Origin: Bradyrhizobium tropiciagri
GTDB taxonomy: Bacteria > Pseudomonadota > Alphaproteobacteria > Rhizobiales > Xanthobacteraceae
Reading direction: 5' to 3'
Length of the DNA stretch: 32,536 nucleotides
NCBI RefSeq assembly: GCF_001189845.1
Contig: NZ_LFLZ01000091.1
Location: forward strand, 1 to 32,536
Shown: piece after piece, positions 16,814 to 24,888 of the stretch
Layout of the letters: the number at the start of each line of letters is the position of its first letter
How positions within the stretch are numbered: position 1 is the first letter of the stretch
Made by a program: the position numbers and the translations under genes
Notes under the pieces: model-generated
What the model saw: only the letters and a program-made list of their open reading frames with translations
Told to the model about the DNA's origin: nothing
The model's database searches: none

Positions 16814-17868
16814 GCTGTCATCCGTAGCGGCGATGCTGCGTTGCGCGTTGACTTCCTGTCGAGCAGTGCATTGAGCGCCCCGTCCTGTATCTCCTTGGCG
16901 CGCAGGCAACTCACACCAGTGGCCGCATCAACTTCGCGGATGTTCAAGGAACTCATGGTCAGAGCGCCAGAAACGGCGATGGGCTCGACGCCCCATCCCC
17001 GCATCATGCGGACGCCGGATTCAGCCGCCATGGGATCGCCGCCGGCGAATATCCAGCTGTCGACGGTGCTGGTGAAGCTTGGGCTCTGCAGCAGCATGGC
17101 CGTTTCCCGCTGCAGCAGCCCATCGGCGATTTCAACGACCACGTACTCGGCCGATTGAGCGGCAGCGTAGCCGACCAGCAGGTGATGAAGCTGAAGGAGT
17201 TCGTCGTGTCCGCACATGTAGGTTGACGGATAACCGCCATCGATGAAGTCCAGCGCGACGGAGGCTCCGGCATCGAGCATGTTCCAGGTGTCTTTACCAG
17301 TTGCGGTGCCGGTCAATTTTATTCCGGCCACGTTTCGCCCCGCTTTGCTCAGGCCCTTGATAATGCTCATGGCGGTGTAGGTCTTGCCCGCGTCCATGGA
17401 CGAGCCGCAGACGACGGCAATGTGAGGCCAGCGCTGCGCAGTCGCCGCTTTCAGATGATGGTCGCGCATTTTCAGCGGGCGACCGTGCTTGTCCGCAACG
17501 GCACCAAGAAGCCTCAGTCTCGTTGGCTCGGCCACCTTGCTGTGCTTGCTCTGGACGATCCCGCAAAGCCCGCCCATCGAAAGTAAATCGCAAGCATCTT
17601 CGTTCCTGCCCACCAAGCCTTCGAACTGCAATGTGGCGTAGCGGTTGCCAAACACTGCTGCGATAACGTCGCCCTCATGCAGCGAGGCGCGCCGTCCGTT
17701 ACTCAGTTCCAGTGCAGAGTTCTTGGCAACTTTTTCGACAGACGCCACGACGACATCGCCCGGCTCGGGCGACTGCGGAACATCCACGAGGCCATAGAGG
17801 CTGTCACATGGGACGTGACGGAGCGAATAGGGAATTCGCACCGTTCTCATCAATTGAGTTGCTGTCAT
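16810..17868 (-). CDS. P-loop NTPase of unknown role (DUF1611/MobB-like, tentative)
   Basis: Soluble protein of 352 residues. An N-terminal part of about 140 residues rich in beta strands (VGRNEDACDLLSMGGLCGIV near 86-105) precedes a P-loop domain with Walker A GSSMDAGKT at 155-163, followed by IKLTGTATGKDTWNMLDAGA and VVVEIADGLLQRE, a pattern like DUF1611, MobB or dethiobiotin-synthetase-type NTPases. I cannot place it firmly in one family, nor name its substrate. Its stop overlaps the start of the metallopeptidase-CapA gene (ATGA at 16810-16813), tying it into the exporter operon. DUF1611 proteins include D-glutamate N-acetyltransferases; if this one belongs there, a link to glutamyl polymers with CapA would make sense, but that is inference. 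Confidence 0.7.
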   Translation of the reverse strand: MTATQLMRTVRIPYSLRHVPCDSLYGLVDVPQSPEPGDVVVASVEKVAKNSALELSNGRRASLHEGDVIAAVFGNRYATLQFEGLVGRNEDACDLLSMGGLCGIVQSKHSKVAEPTRLRLLGAVADKHGRPLKMRDHHLKAATAQRWPHIAVVCGSSMDAGKTYTAMSIIKGLSKAGRNVAGIKLTGTATGKDTWNMLDAGASVALDFIDGGYPSTYMCGHDELLQLHHLLVGYAAAQSAEYVVVEIADGLLQRETAMLLQSPSFTSTVDSWIFAGGDPMAAESGVRMMRGWGVEPIAVSGALTMSSLNIREVDAATGVSCLRAKEIQDGALNALLDRKSTRNAASPLRMTA

Positions 17869-17977
17869 TGGTTCCCCAGAGCGTGATGTCTTGTCGGAGA
17901 TTGGCTAAACATTGAATCAAGCGACATCATTTACGTTAGTCGATACGTTGCGGATCACGATCACACGTGAACCGGCA

Positions 17978-19037
17978 TCACCGGGAGGCTGCGTCTGCTA
18001 AGGGATCTGCCAGATGCGGAGCAACGACCGTTCCGGTTAACAGCGCATTTGCAAATGCGTGTAGCGTTTCAGCATTCTGTGCCCAGCCCTGCCTGAGCAA
18101 GTCCCTTGGCAGGTCACGCCCGATGAAAACAAGCCGTGTCTGGCGCCGCTCCTGCTCTTTCCAGAGACGCTGACTTCCGCCTTCAACGAGCATGTGCACG
18201 CTCTGAACGACGAATTGCCGATCGTCATCTTCTATTGATGCGATGCCCTTCATGCGCAGGATGTCCGTCCCGTAGCGTTGGGTGACATCCTGAATCCAAG
18301 ACACGAATCTGTTGGGTTTCAGCGGTCGATCCGCGACAAGGGACAGGCTGCTGATCCGGTCGTCGTGTTCGTGCTCGTGTTCTTCCATCAGGAATCCCGG
18401 CTCGATTTCGAGGATGCGCTCGAGATTGAAGGCGTCTCGTCCCAAGACCTGGGCTAGATCGATGTCGCAGCGCTCGGTTCTGTGAACCCTTGCATATGGG
18501 TTAATGGCTCGGATCCGCCGTTCGGCTATCGCGAGGCTTCCCGCATCGACAAGATCGACCTTGTTGACGAGCACGATGTCGGCGAACGCAAGTTGCTCCT
18601 GCACTTCCGGAGCCCGATCGATCTGCTCCAGGAGATGCTTGGCATCCGTGACGGTGACGATGGCGTCGAGCTTCGTCTTGCGGCGAACGTCATCATCGAC
18701 AAAGAACGTCTGCGCCACCGGGGCGGGATCGGCGAGCACCGTCGTCTCGACCACGATGCCGTCGAAGGCTCGGCTGCGCCGCATCAGCCCTGCGATGATA
18801 CGAGTAAGATCGCCCCAGACGGTGCAGCAGATGCAACCGTTGTTCATTTCGAAAATCTCTTCGTCCGTGTCGACGATGAGATCGTTGTCAATACCGACCT
18901 CTCCGAATTCGTTGACGATCACCGCGAACCGCTTGCCATGCGTCTCGGAGAGTATGCTGGTTTGGCAGCGTCGTCTTCCCGGAGCCGAGATAGCCGGTCA
19001 GAACCGTGACGGGGATCTGGGGTGCAGCATCGGGCAT
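17978..19037 (-). pseudogene. CobW/COG0523-family metallochaperone GTPase, frameshifted
   Basis: Reads as a CobW-type GTPase split between two frames. The first frame starts at the ATG at 19037, after GGGGAAAT, with PVTVLTGYLGSGKTT (Walker A). An extra base (T on the plus strand at about 18958) then shifts the frame; removing it restores NRILSETHGKRFAVIVNEFGEVG without a break. The rest, to 17978, has the metal-binding motif GCICCT, the NKVDL guanine-recognition motif, a His-rich EEHEHEHDD stretch and the usual C-terminal domain. Family members insert zinc, cobalt or other metals into proteins. It lies 109 nt upstream of the P-loop gene on the same strand and could have supplied metal to the metallopeptidase. 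Either a recent mutation or a sequencing error. Confidence 0.85.
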
Positions 19038-19689
19038 CGTTCTATTTCCCCTTCGCGGAGCGACAGCGTTTTCTCGTGACCTAACAACGTGATGCGCAAA
19101 TGCGCGATTTGCCTCGTTGCCATCCACATTGGCTTGCGTAAACGCGAGAGTGGAGAGCGTCGTTTCCATCCTGTGAACGTTCAGAGCCGCTCCTTTCACT
19201 CCCCTCTCGCTAAAACCATCTGTCGCGACACGAACATCGGCGAGATTGACGGATGGCTCGATCACGGATCAGTTGCCCATCTGGACCTTGTAGCCCAGCT
19301 CTCCAAAAATCTGGAAAGTGCCTGCATCGTAATCTGAGATCGTCACCACTTATCCCGCCATTTCACATCATCACATCTCACATCAAGAAAATGCGGCAGG
19401 GCCTTGCTGAGACGATCACTCATCTTCGAGGTGATTGGGTCCAGTCGCTATCAGGACCTCTCATGAACTGCCTGTTAGTCATTTGCGCCAACATACCATT
19501 CCTAAGCTGCCCATTTTCAACTCTACAACCTGACGCGACGTGCGGTTCAAGCCCATTTTAACACTAATGTCACATTCGAACTATGGTTCACGAGCTGGAG
19601 CGGTACATGCGTCCGGCATTCTCTGCGCTACAAGGCCATCCTTTCAAGCGCAGCCATCTGGTCGCGGTGCGCCTACACAGATTACCATC
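19038..19689. other. Intergenic stretch upstream of cobW-like gene
   Basis: About 650 nt with no supported gene. A dyad GCAAAT-N5-ATTTGC lies at 19096-19112, about 60 nt upstream of the cobW-like start, and could be an operator. No clear promoter boxes were identified. Confidence 0.4.
19096..19112. promoter_or_regulatory. Dyad upstream of cobW-like gene, possible operator
   Basis: Perfect 6-bp arms GCAAAT and ATTTGC separated by 5 nt, about 60-75 nt before the cobW-like start codon. COG0523 genes are often under Zur control, but this dyad does not match the Zur sites I know, so the regulator is not assigned. Confidence 0.3.
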
Positions 19690-19830
19690 GCCCAGACCCG
19701 ATCCCGCGACGCCGAGCGCGATCGCTGGCGTTATCCGCAGGCTTTCGTGGACGCGGCAAAGATTGTAATGGGCCACGTACAGGCTCACGGCTGCACCGTA
19801 GTGATTCAGCTTTTCGAGATTGCGAGTCGC
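19690..19830 (-). pseudogene. IS transposase remnant (IS1-like DDE C-terminus)
   Basis: A short minus-strand stretch encodes ATRNLEKLNHYGAAVSLY followed by VAHYNLCRVHESLRITPAIALGV, the conserved end of a DDE transposase type common in rhizobia and usually annotated as IS1 family. A one-base shift after GVA turns the frame into DRVWAM, as in full-length relatives. No start, no upstream catalytic part and no terminal repeats are seen, so it is a dead fragment. It lies just upstream of the MFS gene. Confidence 0.6.
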
Positions 19831-19922
19831 GCGACTCCCACTCTTGGCTCATGCAGAGCGCAAGGTGCTCCGCATAGTCTGTCGAAATATTTTCGGATCG
19901 CATTCGAGACGGATCCAAGCGC

Positions 19923-21251
19923 ATGGCTAAACAATTCACTCGGCAAAGCTCGAAGCCGGCCCTTATTCCGGCAGATGAAGGCTTGACTAGCCATGCCGTG
20001 TTGGGCGCGACGACCGGCAATATGCTCGAATTTTACGATTTTGGGACGTATAGCTTTTTCGTCATCCAGATCGGTCACACGTTCTTCCCCGCGAAGGATC
20101 AGTTCGCCAGCCTTATGCTGTCGCTCGCGACCTTCGGAGCGGGTTTCGTGACCAGACCCATCGGGGCCATTGTGATCGGCTCGTACTCGGATCGAGTCGG
20201 ACGCCGGCCCGCAATGACCGCCAGTTTTGTCATGATGAGCGCCGCGATACTCGTGTTGGCTGTGACGCCCTCGTATGACACGATAGGGATCGCCGCTCCG
20301 ATATTGGTTATTTTCGCGCGTTTGGTGCAGGGCTTCGCCCTGGGAGGCGAAGTCGGTCCGACGACCGCCTATCTGATGGAAGCGGCCCCGGCCGGACGCC
20401 GGGGCCTTGCCGTCTCGTTTCAGCCTGCCAGCCAACAAATAGCTGCAACGGCCGGCGCGCTGGTCGGAGAAGTACTCTCCCTCACCATGACAAGCGAGTC
20501 GCTGGATGCGTACGGATGGCGGATCGCGTTTCTGCTCGGTGCCTGTACGCTGCCGTTCGGACTTTGGTTGCGCAGGGCCCTGCCCGAAACGCTGCATCGA
20601 CCTGAAGCGCCGGCTCTCGCCGTCGAGCCCGCAAGGAAATTGCGTGCCAGCCGCCGCATGATGAGCTTGGGATTGGTCATTTTGGCCAGCTGCACGATTT
20701 TTACCTATATCACGGAATATATGACGACTTATGCGCTGAACACCCTGCAAGTTGCTGCGCCTCTCGCCTTTGCGACCACTGTCGTCAGCAATGCGGTAGG
20801 CATTGCTGCGGCACTCTTGGGCGGCTGGCTCGCAGATCGGGCAGGACGCCGGCCCATCATGATATGGCCGCAGATCGCCGCGCTGCTGATGACCTATCCG
20901 GTGTTCTTGTGGATCGTAGAGAGCCGCAGTCCCATGGCGCTTCTCGCAGGTCTCGGCGCGCTCACCCTCGTCGGAACGATTCCGTATAGCGCCTTCTATG
21001 TCGGTATGGCCGAAGGGTTGCCCAAGAGCATCCGCGGCGGCGGCTTCGCGACGATCTACGCTGTTGCGATAGCGATCTTCGGGGGCACAGCTCAACTCGT
21101 CGTCACTTGGCTGACCCACGTTACCGGGAACGCATTGGCGCCCGCTTGGTACATGCTTTTCGCCACCGCGGCCGGGCTCTGCGCCATGCTGATGATGCCC
21201 GAGACGGCACCACCCAAAGTTTGGGCAGCAGCGAAGACGCGGAGCCCGTAG
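19923..21251 (+). CDS. MFS transporter, MHS (metabolite:H+ symporter) type
   Basis: Inner-membrane carrier of 442 residues with about 12 hydrophobic helices. The N-terminal NMLEFYDFGTYSFF (near residues 34-47) is typical of metabolite:proton symporters for citrate, alpha-ketoglutarate, shikimate or proline/betaine. The MFS loop motif appears twice, as SDRVGRRP (about 86-93) and ADRAGRRP in the second half, and RLVQGFALGGEVGPTTAYLMEA-like sequence follows helix 4. The gene looks intact. The ATG at 19923 has only a weak ribosome binding site, and the upstream DNA is IS remnant, so its own promoter may have been altered. Substrate not determined, probably a small organic acid. Confidence 0.9.
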   Translation: MAKQFTRQSSKPALIPADEGLTSHAVLGATTGNMLEFYDFGTYSFFVIQIGHTFFPAKDQFASLMLSLATFGAGFVTRPIGAIVIGSYSDRVGRRPAMTASFVMMSAAILVLAVTPSYDTIGIAAPILVIFARLVQGFALGGEVGPTTAYLMEAAPAGRRGLAVSFQPASQQIAATAGALVGEVLSLTMTSESLDAYGWRIAFLLGACTLPFGLWLRRALPETLHRPEAPALAVEPARKLRASRRMMSLGLVILASCTIFTYITEYMTTYALNTLQVAAPLAFATTVVSNAVGIAAALLGGWLADRAGRRPIMIWPQIAALLMTYPVFLWIVESRSPMALLAGLGALTLVGTIPYSAFYVGMAEGLPKSIRGGGFATIYAVAIAIFGGTAQLVVTWLTHVTGNALAPAWYMLFATAAGLCAMLMMPETAPPKVWAAAKTRSP

Positions 21252-21390
21252 CAGCTTTGGACAATGCGATAACGGGTGACGCCCCAGCCAGGTTGCCAAT
21301 CCCACGATGCGTGCATCGGCTTCCGCTTTTGCGCAGCCTGCCAGACAGGGGACCAATCGACGATGCCGGAGGATAGCTGCCGAACCTGAG

Positions 21391-21412
21391 CCCGCCCGGC
21401 GGACCGGGCGGG
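21391..21412 (-). terminator. GC-rich hairpin downstream of DUF736 fragment
   Basis: Perfect 9-bp repeat CCCGCCCGG / CCGGGCGGG with loop CGGA, placed 17 nt beyond the DUF736 stop on the minus strand and about 140 nt beyond the MFS stop on the plus strand. No T-tract follows on either strand, so it is a probable but not certain terminator, possibly serving both genes. Confidence 0.5.
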
Positions 21413-21428
21413 GGGTAGTGCAGCGATC

Positions 21429-21602
21429 TTACTCGCCGTTCTTGCGCGGGCGCGACCAGAGGAGCGTGTAGCCCTCGCCGCCTTCGTCGTCGAACAGGTT
21501 CGCGTAGATCGGTGCGTTGAACGAGGGGTCGTCGAGCTTGAGCGAGAGGTAATCGCGGCCCTCTCCGGAGCGCTTCGACCAGGCTGCGCCGATCTCGGCC
21601 TT
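21429..21602 (-). pseudogene. DUF736 protein, 3' fragment
   Basis: The minus strand encodes AEIGAAWSKRSGEGRDYLSL, then KLDDPSFNAPIYANLFDDE and GYTLLWSRPRKNGE before the stop, which is the conserved second half of DUF736, a small protein of about 105 residues found with conjugative and integrative elements in rhizobia. Homology stops at about 21602, exactly where the 20-bp palindrome starts; the first 45 or so residues, including the start, are missing. The open frame continues upstream through unrelated DNA. Confidence 0.8.
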
Positions 21603-21710
21603 ATGTGGTGCACCACATAACATCGATGCGGAGAGCGGGATTATGCGAAGTGCCGCCCTGTGATGGGCTGGTTTTCGCCGATCTCGGCGTGCTCCGCTCC
21701 GCATAATCCC
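21601..21710. repeat. Cluster of palindromes, probable end of a mobile element
   Basis: Contains a perfect 20-bp palindrome TTATGTGGTGCACCACATAA at 21601-21620, then an 11-bp inverted pair GGGATTATGCG (21637-21647) and CGCATAATCCC (21700-21710) 52 nt apart. All share a TTATGnGG-like core. It lies between the broken DUF736 gene and a truncated leader gene. The pattern resembles recombinase-recognition ends of small integrative elements, but no recombinase gene lies alongside. Confidence 0.6.
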
Positions 21711-21810
21711 AGACGTCTCGGGCCGCAGTGACGCATTGTCCGCCTTAAGCTGAGATCGCCTTTGGTCTATGTTGGCGCGCGGGATGAACGTAGGCGCGGG
21801 CTGCAGGCCG

Positions 21811-21972
21811 GTGGATAAGAATGATGCTTGGGAAGAAATTGCGCGCATCCGACAGCGGTTGGCTGATCTGGATGCCGAGCGGATGGAGCTTGAGCGCAAC
21901 TTGGAAGCGCTTGAGCAAAAGCTGACATCCGGCAGCCGCACCTCACTGACACGGAGAACCGCGCAACTATAA
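21811..21972 (+). pseudogene. Truncated coiled-coil N-terminus (TOTE-type leader, tentative)
   Basis: From a GTG at 21811, 53 codons encode a charged heptad-like helix (AWEEIARIRQRLADLDAERM, then ELERNLEALEQKLTS). This closely resembles the coiled-coil leader of the large primase-helicase proteins described as TOTE conflict systems, which continue with a conserved primase domain; here the frame ends after 19 more codons without it. I take it to be a broken 5' remnant. The family link is from memory of similar leaders and is tentative; a free-standing small coiled-coil protein is the alternative. Confidence 0.45.
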
Positions 21973-22210
21973 CGTCAAACAGGGTGTGATCATGATCGAG
22001 CATCTCCGAGATGCCACGCCGCGCCGCGACGAACTCCGGCTGGGAGATCGACGACACGGAGGATTTGCGACGCACTGAATCCGCTCATCGCAAGACTCGC
22101 AGCTCCAACCTGCCGCAAACGATCCGCAACTGTGTTGCATGGACTCTGCTTGCGACTGGCCTGCCAGAGAATGGGAGGAATGGCCAGTAAACAAATTCCG
22201 ATTATCGCCC

Positions 22211-23365
22211 CTATTTTTCATTTTTCGCCTCCGTCAGCTCTTCAGGAGACTTGCTTTGCGGAGCCGAACAAAACTCTCCGTAACAAGCCTTCTCACCCTT
22301 GTAGCTGGCTAGGGCCTGGAGCAACCGCGGTACGTAGAGCTGTTTCATTTTGTCCTGCATAGGCTTCGGATGGTCCAGCGATTTCAGTGCCAGCTCCACC
22401 AACTCGATCGCGCGTTCCTTGTTGCCGCTCTCGTAATAATATTGAGCGACCGCCCCATATGCCAGGAACTTGTAGCCGTCGCCTTGCGGGGGATTTAGGG
22501 CCAGGATGTGTTCGGACAGATCCCTACCCATCGCAAAGCGCTCGGCACGCGGGAGATGGGACGTGTCAATCGCCGGACCGAAGAGTTCGCTTATAGCTAT
22601 AGTCATCCACTGCTCGGACCTTTGGTCGATCGCGTCGCGAACCAATTGGCGCATGGCCGGCAGGCCCGTCCGCATGTCGCGCATTTTGTGAAGCAACAGA
22701 TGGGCATGAAGCCGGCGGAATTCGATTTGATTAGGCACCAAGGCAAGGCCCTCTTCAACGGCCGAGAACGCGGCTTTCCAATCCTCCGCCTCCATCGCCG
22801 GCTGAAGTTTGGCGTAGATTGGCTTGAGCACCGCTATTTCGCGGGTTATGCGTTGGTTTTCGTCGGTCCGGTTCGTATCGGCGGCTTTGGCTTCATCGCT
22901 AGTTCGCCAGATGCCGTCGAGAACTTTCGGCAAAACGTCATCGAGTTGCGTCGGATGTCCGATAAAGGCGATCTGGCCGTCACGGTCGACGACGAACGAC
23001 GTGGGAATTCCGAAAGAAAAACTGGGCTCCATCCAGAGCTTGTCCATTTCGCCTGAGTAGTCGAACGCGATCCGATAGTTCAGCTTCGGAAACTTTTCGG
23101 TCAACCACGCGTCCAACTTGGTTCGGGCCTCGTTCGTCGTTGAGGCTCTTTCGTTGGCTGCGACTCCGACGACCTCGAGCCCCCTGTCTCTGTATTGCTC
23201 TTGCAGCTGCACCAGATGGGGCATCGCCTCCACACATGGCCCGCACCAAGTCGCCCAAAATTCGACGATGTACACTTTCCCGGGCTGAAAGTTCGTCAGG
23301 GGCTGGCCCCGCAGCCAGCTCTGCACTTTAATAGGAGGAGCCGAGGATTCCATGCGCAGCACCAT
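22211..23365 (-). CDS. Thioredoxin/TlpA-like protein with C-terminal TPR-like region
   Basis: Protein of 384 residues. Residues about 8-165 form a TlpA/ResA-type thioredoxin domain: EFWATWCGPC with redox pair Cys41/Cys44, then GLEVVGVAANE, and the cis-Pro motif FGIPTSFVVDRDG. The rest (about 175-384) is helical with TPR-like repeats (AAFSAVEEGLALVPNQIEFR, YYESGNKERAIELVELALK). Such proteins reduce disulfides in the periplasm, but no signal peptide is seen after the chosen ATG at 23365, which has GGAGAG 7 nt upstream. The frame stays open further upstream through a serine-hydrolase remnant, so the original 5' end with a signal peptide may have been lost. If the protein stays in the cytoplasm, its redox role would differ. 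Confidence 0.8.
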   Translation of the reverse strand: MVLRMESSAPPIKVQSWLRGQPLTNFQPGKVYIVEFWATWCGPCVEAMPHLVQLQEQYRDRGLEVVGVAANERASTTNEARTKLDAWLTEKFPKLNYRIAFDYSGEMDKLWMEPSFSFGIPTSFVVDRDGQIAFIGHPTQLDDVLPKVLDGIWRTSDEAKAADTNRTDENQRITREIAVLKPIYAKLQPAMEAEDWKAAFSAVEEGLALVPNQIEFRRLHAHLLLHKMRDMRTGLPAMRQLVRDAIDQRSEQWMTIAISELFGPAIDTSHLPRAERFAMGRDLSEHILALNPPQGDGYKFLAYGAVAQYYYESGNKERAIELVELALKSLDHPKPMQDKMKQLYVPRLLQALASYKGEKACYGEFCSAPQSKSPEELTEAKNEK

Positions 23366-23451
23366 GTTGCTCTCCAAAGCTATTGCCAAAGGTTGCTCGA
23401 CTCTCTCAGACTGGTTCTGCTCTCGACGAAGGCGGCAACAATGCTTCGGGA

Positions 23452-23597
23452 TCAGTTGCCCAGTGCCTGCGCGACCAGCGCCTTGATCATGCGGTAATAG
23501 TAGGTGCGAGTAGATCCTGGGGTCTGCGCCATGAAAACGACTGCCAGCTCCTCCTTTGGATCGATCCAGAAGAACGTTCCATCGTAACCTGCCTGGA
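23452..23597 (-). pseudogene. Serine hydrolase (class C beta-lactamase family), 3' fragment
   Basis: The minus strand encodes AGYDGTFFWIDPKEELAVVF, MAQTPGSTRTYYYRMIKALV and AQALGN before a TGA at 23452-23454. This is the conserved C-terminus of beta-lactamase/EstB-type serine hydrolases (family pattern: G-T-x-F-W-[IV]-D-P-K). The catalytic SxxK and YxN regions are absent. The fragment is joined in another frame to the end of a small secreted-protein start (23598-23774). Confidence 0.7.
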
Positions 23598-23774
23598 TGC
23601 AAAGTTAAACACGGTCTTACCGAAAGCGTCGACGCCAACAGCTTTACCCGCTGCAATCTTCGCCGGCTCGGTGGGGGGCGCTGTCACCGCCACATTTATG
23701 TTCGCCGCTCCCGCATTTCCGAGCATAAGCGGCATAACAGTTGCGTTGATCAGGATAAATCGGGCAAGTCTCAT
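23598..23774 (-). pseudogene. Secreted protein, 5' fragment
   Basis: ATG at 23774 with a strong AGGAG ribosome binding site 8 nt upstream. A signal peptide of about 24 residues (MRLARFILINATVMPLMLG, then NAGAA) precedes NINVAVTAPPTEPAKIAAGK and VDAFGKTVFNFAS. The frame then enters the serine-hydrolase remnant out of phase. It may be the front of a different secreted protein, or the front of the hydrolase itself with its middle deleted; the sequence does not decide. Confidence 0.5.
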
Positions 23775-24213
23775 CGTGCATCTCCTGGGACGGAGCCGCT
23801 GCGACGGTTTTGGCCGCGCGGCTCTTTGCTGCTCATACCAGCAATCCGCGTGCCGCTCTCGGAATCTGATGCCGGTCTTGCTTCAGGAGAGTGAGATCCG
23901 CGTAGACGTCAGCGTACCTTCTGAAATGGCGGGCCGCCTTGTCACGTTTCCGACATTGGCCCCCTTCAACTGACATGGATGACACGACAAGATCGAGCCT
24001 TAGCATGACCTCGGCCCGCTTCCTCTAACCGGTCTGCCTCATTTCCGACAGAGAAGCAGCTCGCGGGTAAAGAGATTCCAATGATGGCAACTCGACCACT
24101 CGTCCTAGCTATGGGAAGCACTCACGCAACAAGCCCTCGAAGGGACTTGAATCGCACGTAGCGTCAAGTTGTACATACCAGGCGAAGAACCTATCCGCGA
24201 AAGCATCGCCAAA
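23775..24213. other. Intergenic stretch without supported gene
   Basis: About 440 nt between the secreted-protein fragment on the minus strand and the fragment starting at 24214 on the plus strand. No recognisable gene, repeat or terminator was seen. It should hold the promoters of both flanking fragments if they are still expressed. Confidence 0.4.
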
Positions 24214-24348
24214 GTGACAAAGCCCTTTCTCGCGACTGTATTATGTTCCGCTTTCGGTTTGATTGGGATGAGCGGGGTTACCCTTGCTAACACAATCGGA
24301 CGCCTACAGTTGCACCGCCATAGTCGCTGCTCGAGAGCCAATAGGTGA
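24214..24348 (+). pseudogene. Small secreted protein, 5' fragment (paralogue of 30142-30668 gene)
   Basis: From a GTG at 24214 a signal peptide is encoded (VTKPFLATVLCSAFGLIGMS, then GVTLA) followed by NTIGR. One extra C at 24303/24304 shifts the frame; the second frame continues YSCTAIVAAREPIGD. The joined reading matches the start of the secreted protein at 30142-30668 (ETVGRYECSVIGAASHDVIGG). The rest of the gene is missing and the frame runs directly into an IclR-type fragment. Confidence 0.6.
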
Positions 24349-24721
24349 TCTCAAGCTGGACAAAACTATTCAATCGGTGGCGCCGCAGTTGGATGCCTTG
24401 CTGGGGCGGCGTCGGCGAGATTGGCCAACTGATAACACCATTGTGGATTGCGACACCCTCCTAAGACTACTCGAAGAGACACGCCGTCAAGGTTGGGCCA
24501 AGACCAATGAGGAATATGTGAAGGGCGTCGTCGGCTGCGCAGTTCCGATCGTTTCCCCGGACCGACAGCTGATAGCCTGCCTTGGCGTATCGGTGCCCGC
24601 GGCACGAGTCAGCTTTGTAGAGCTTGATCGCTTCATTCCTCCACTTCAAAGAGCCGCCGTACTGCTGTCGCAAACCATTCTTCAGACGGACAGCGAGGAC
24701 GCAACACTCGAGGAGATTTGA
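24349..24721 (+). pseudogene. IclR-family regulator, C-terminal fragment
   Basis: Encodes about 123 residues matching the effector-binding end of IclR regulators: TIVDCDTLLRLLEETRRQGW, EEYVKGVVGCAVPIVSPDRQ, LIACLGVSVPAARV and ELDRFIPPLQRAAVLLSQTI. The helix-turn-helix domain and the first part of the effector domain are absent, so it cannot bind DNA by itself. It is fused in frame to the secreted-protein fragment upstream, giving an open chimeric frame from 24284 to 24721 whose product is probably meaningless. Confidence 0.75.
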
Positions 24722-24888
24722 GGATTAATATCCTCGCCACCAGCACGTTTTTTTCAGATCGCGCTCTCGTAGTCTATTGGGCGGTTGATCGACGCAGACG
24801 CGTCTCCGGCAAAATACTGATATGTAGTGTACTGTCGCGTCGGTCGATCTTTCGCCCGACGCATAACGATCAAACGTGTTTGGGGCAA

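Noticed and set aside
19806..21356. Long minus-strand frame of 516 codons opposite the MFS gene
   Set aside because: It is the antisense shadow of the MFS transporter; its product has no family pattern while the plus strand shows a complete carrier.
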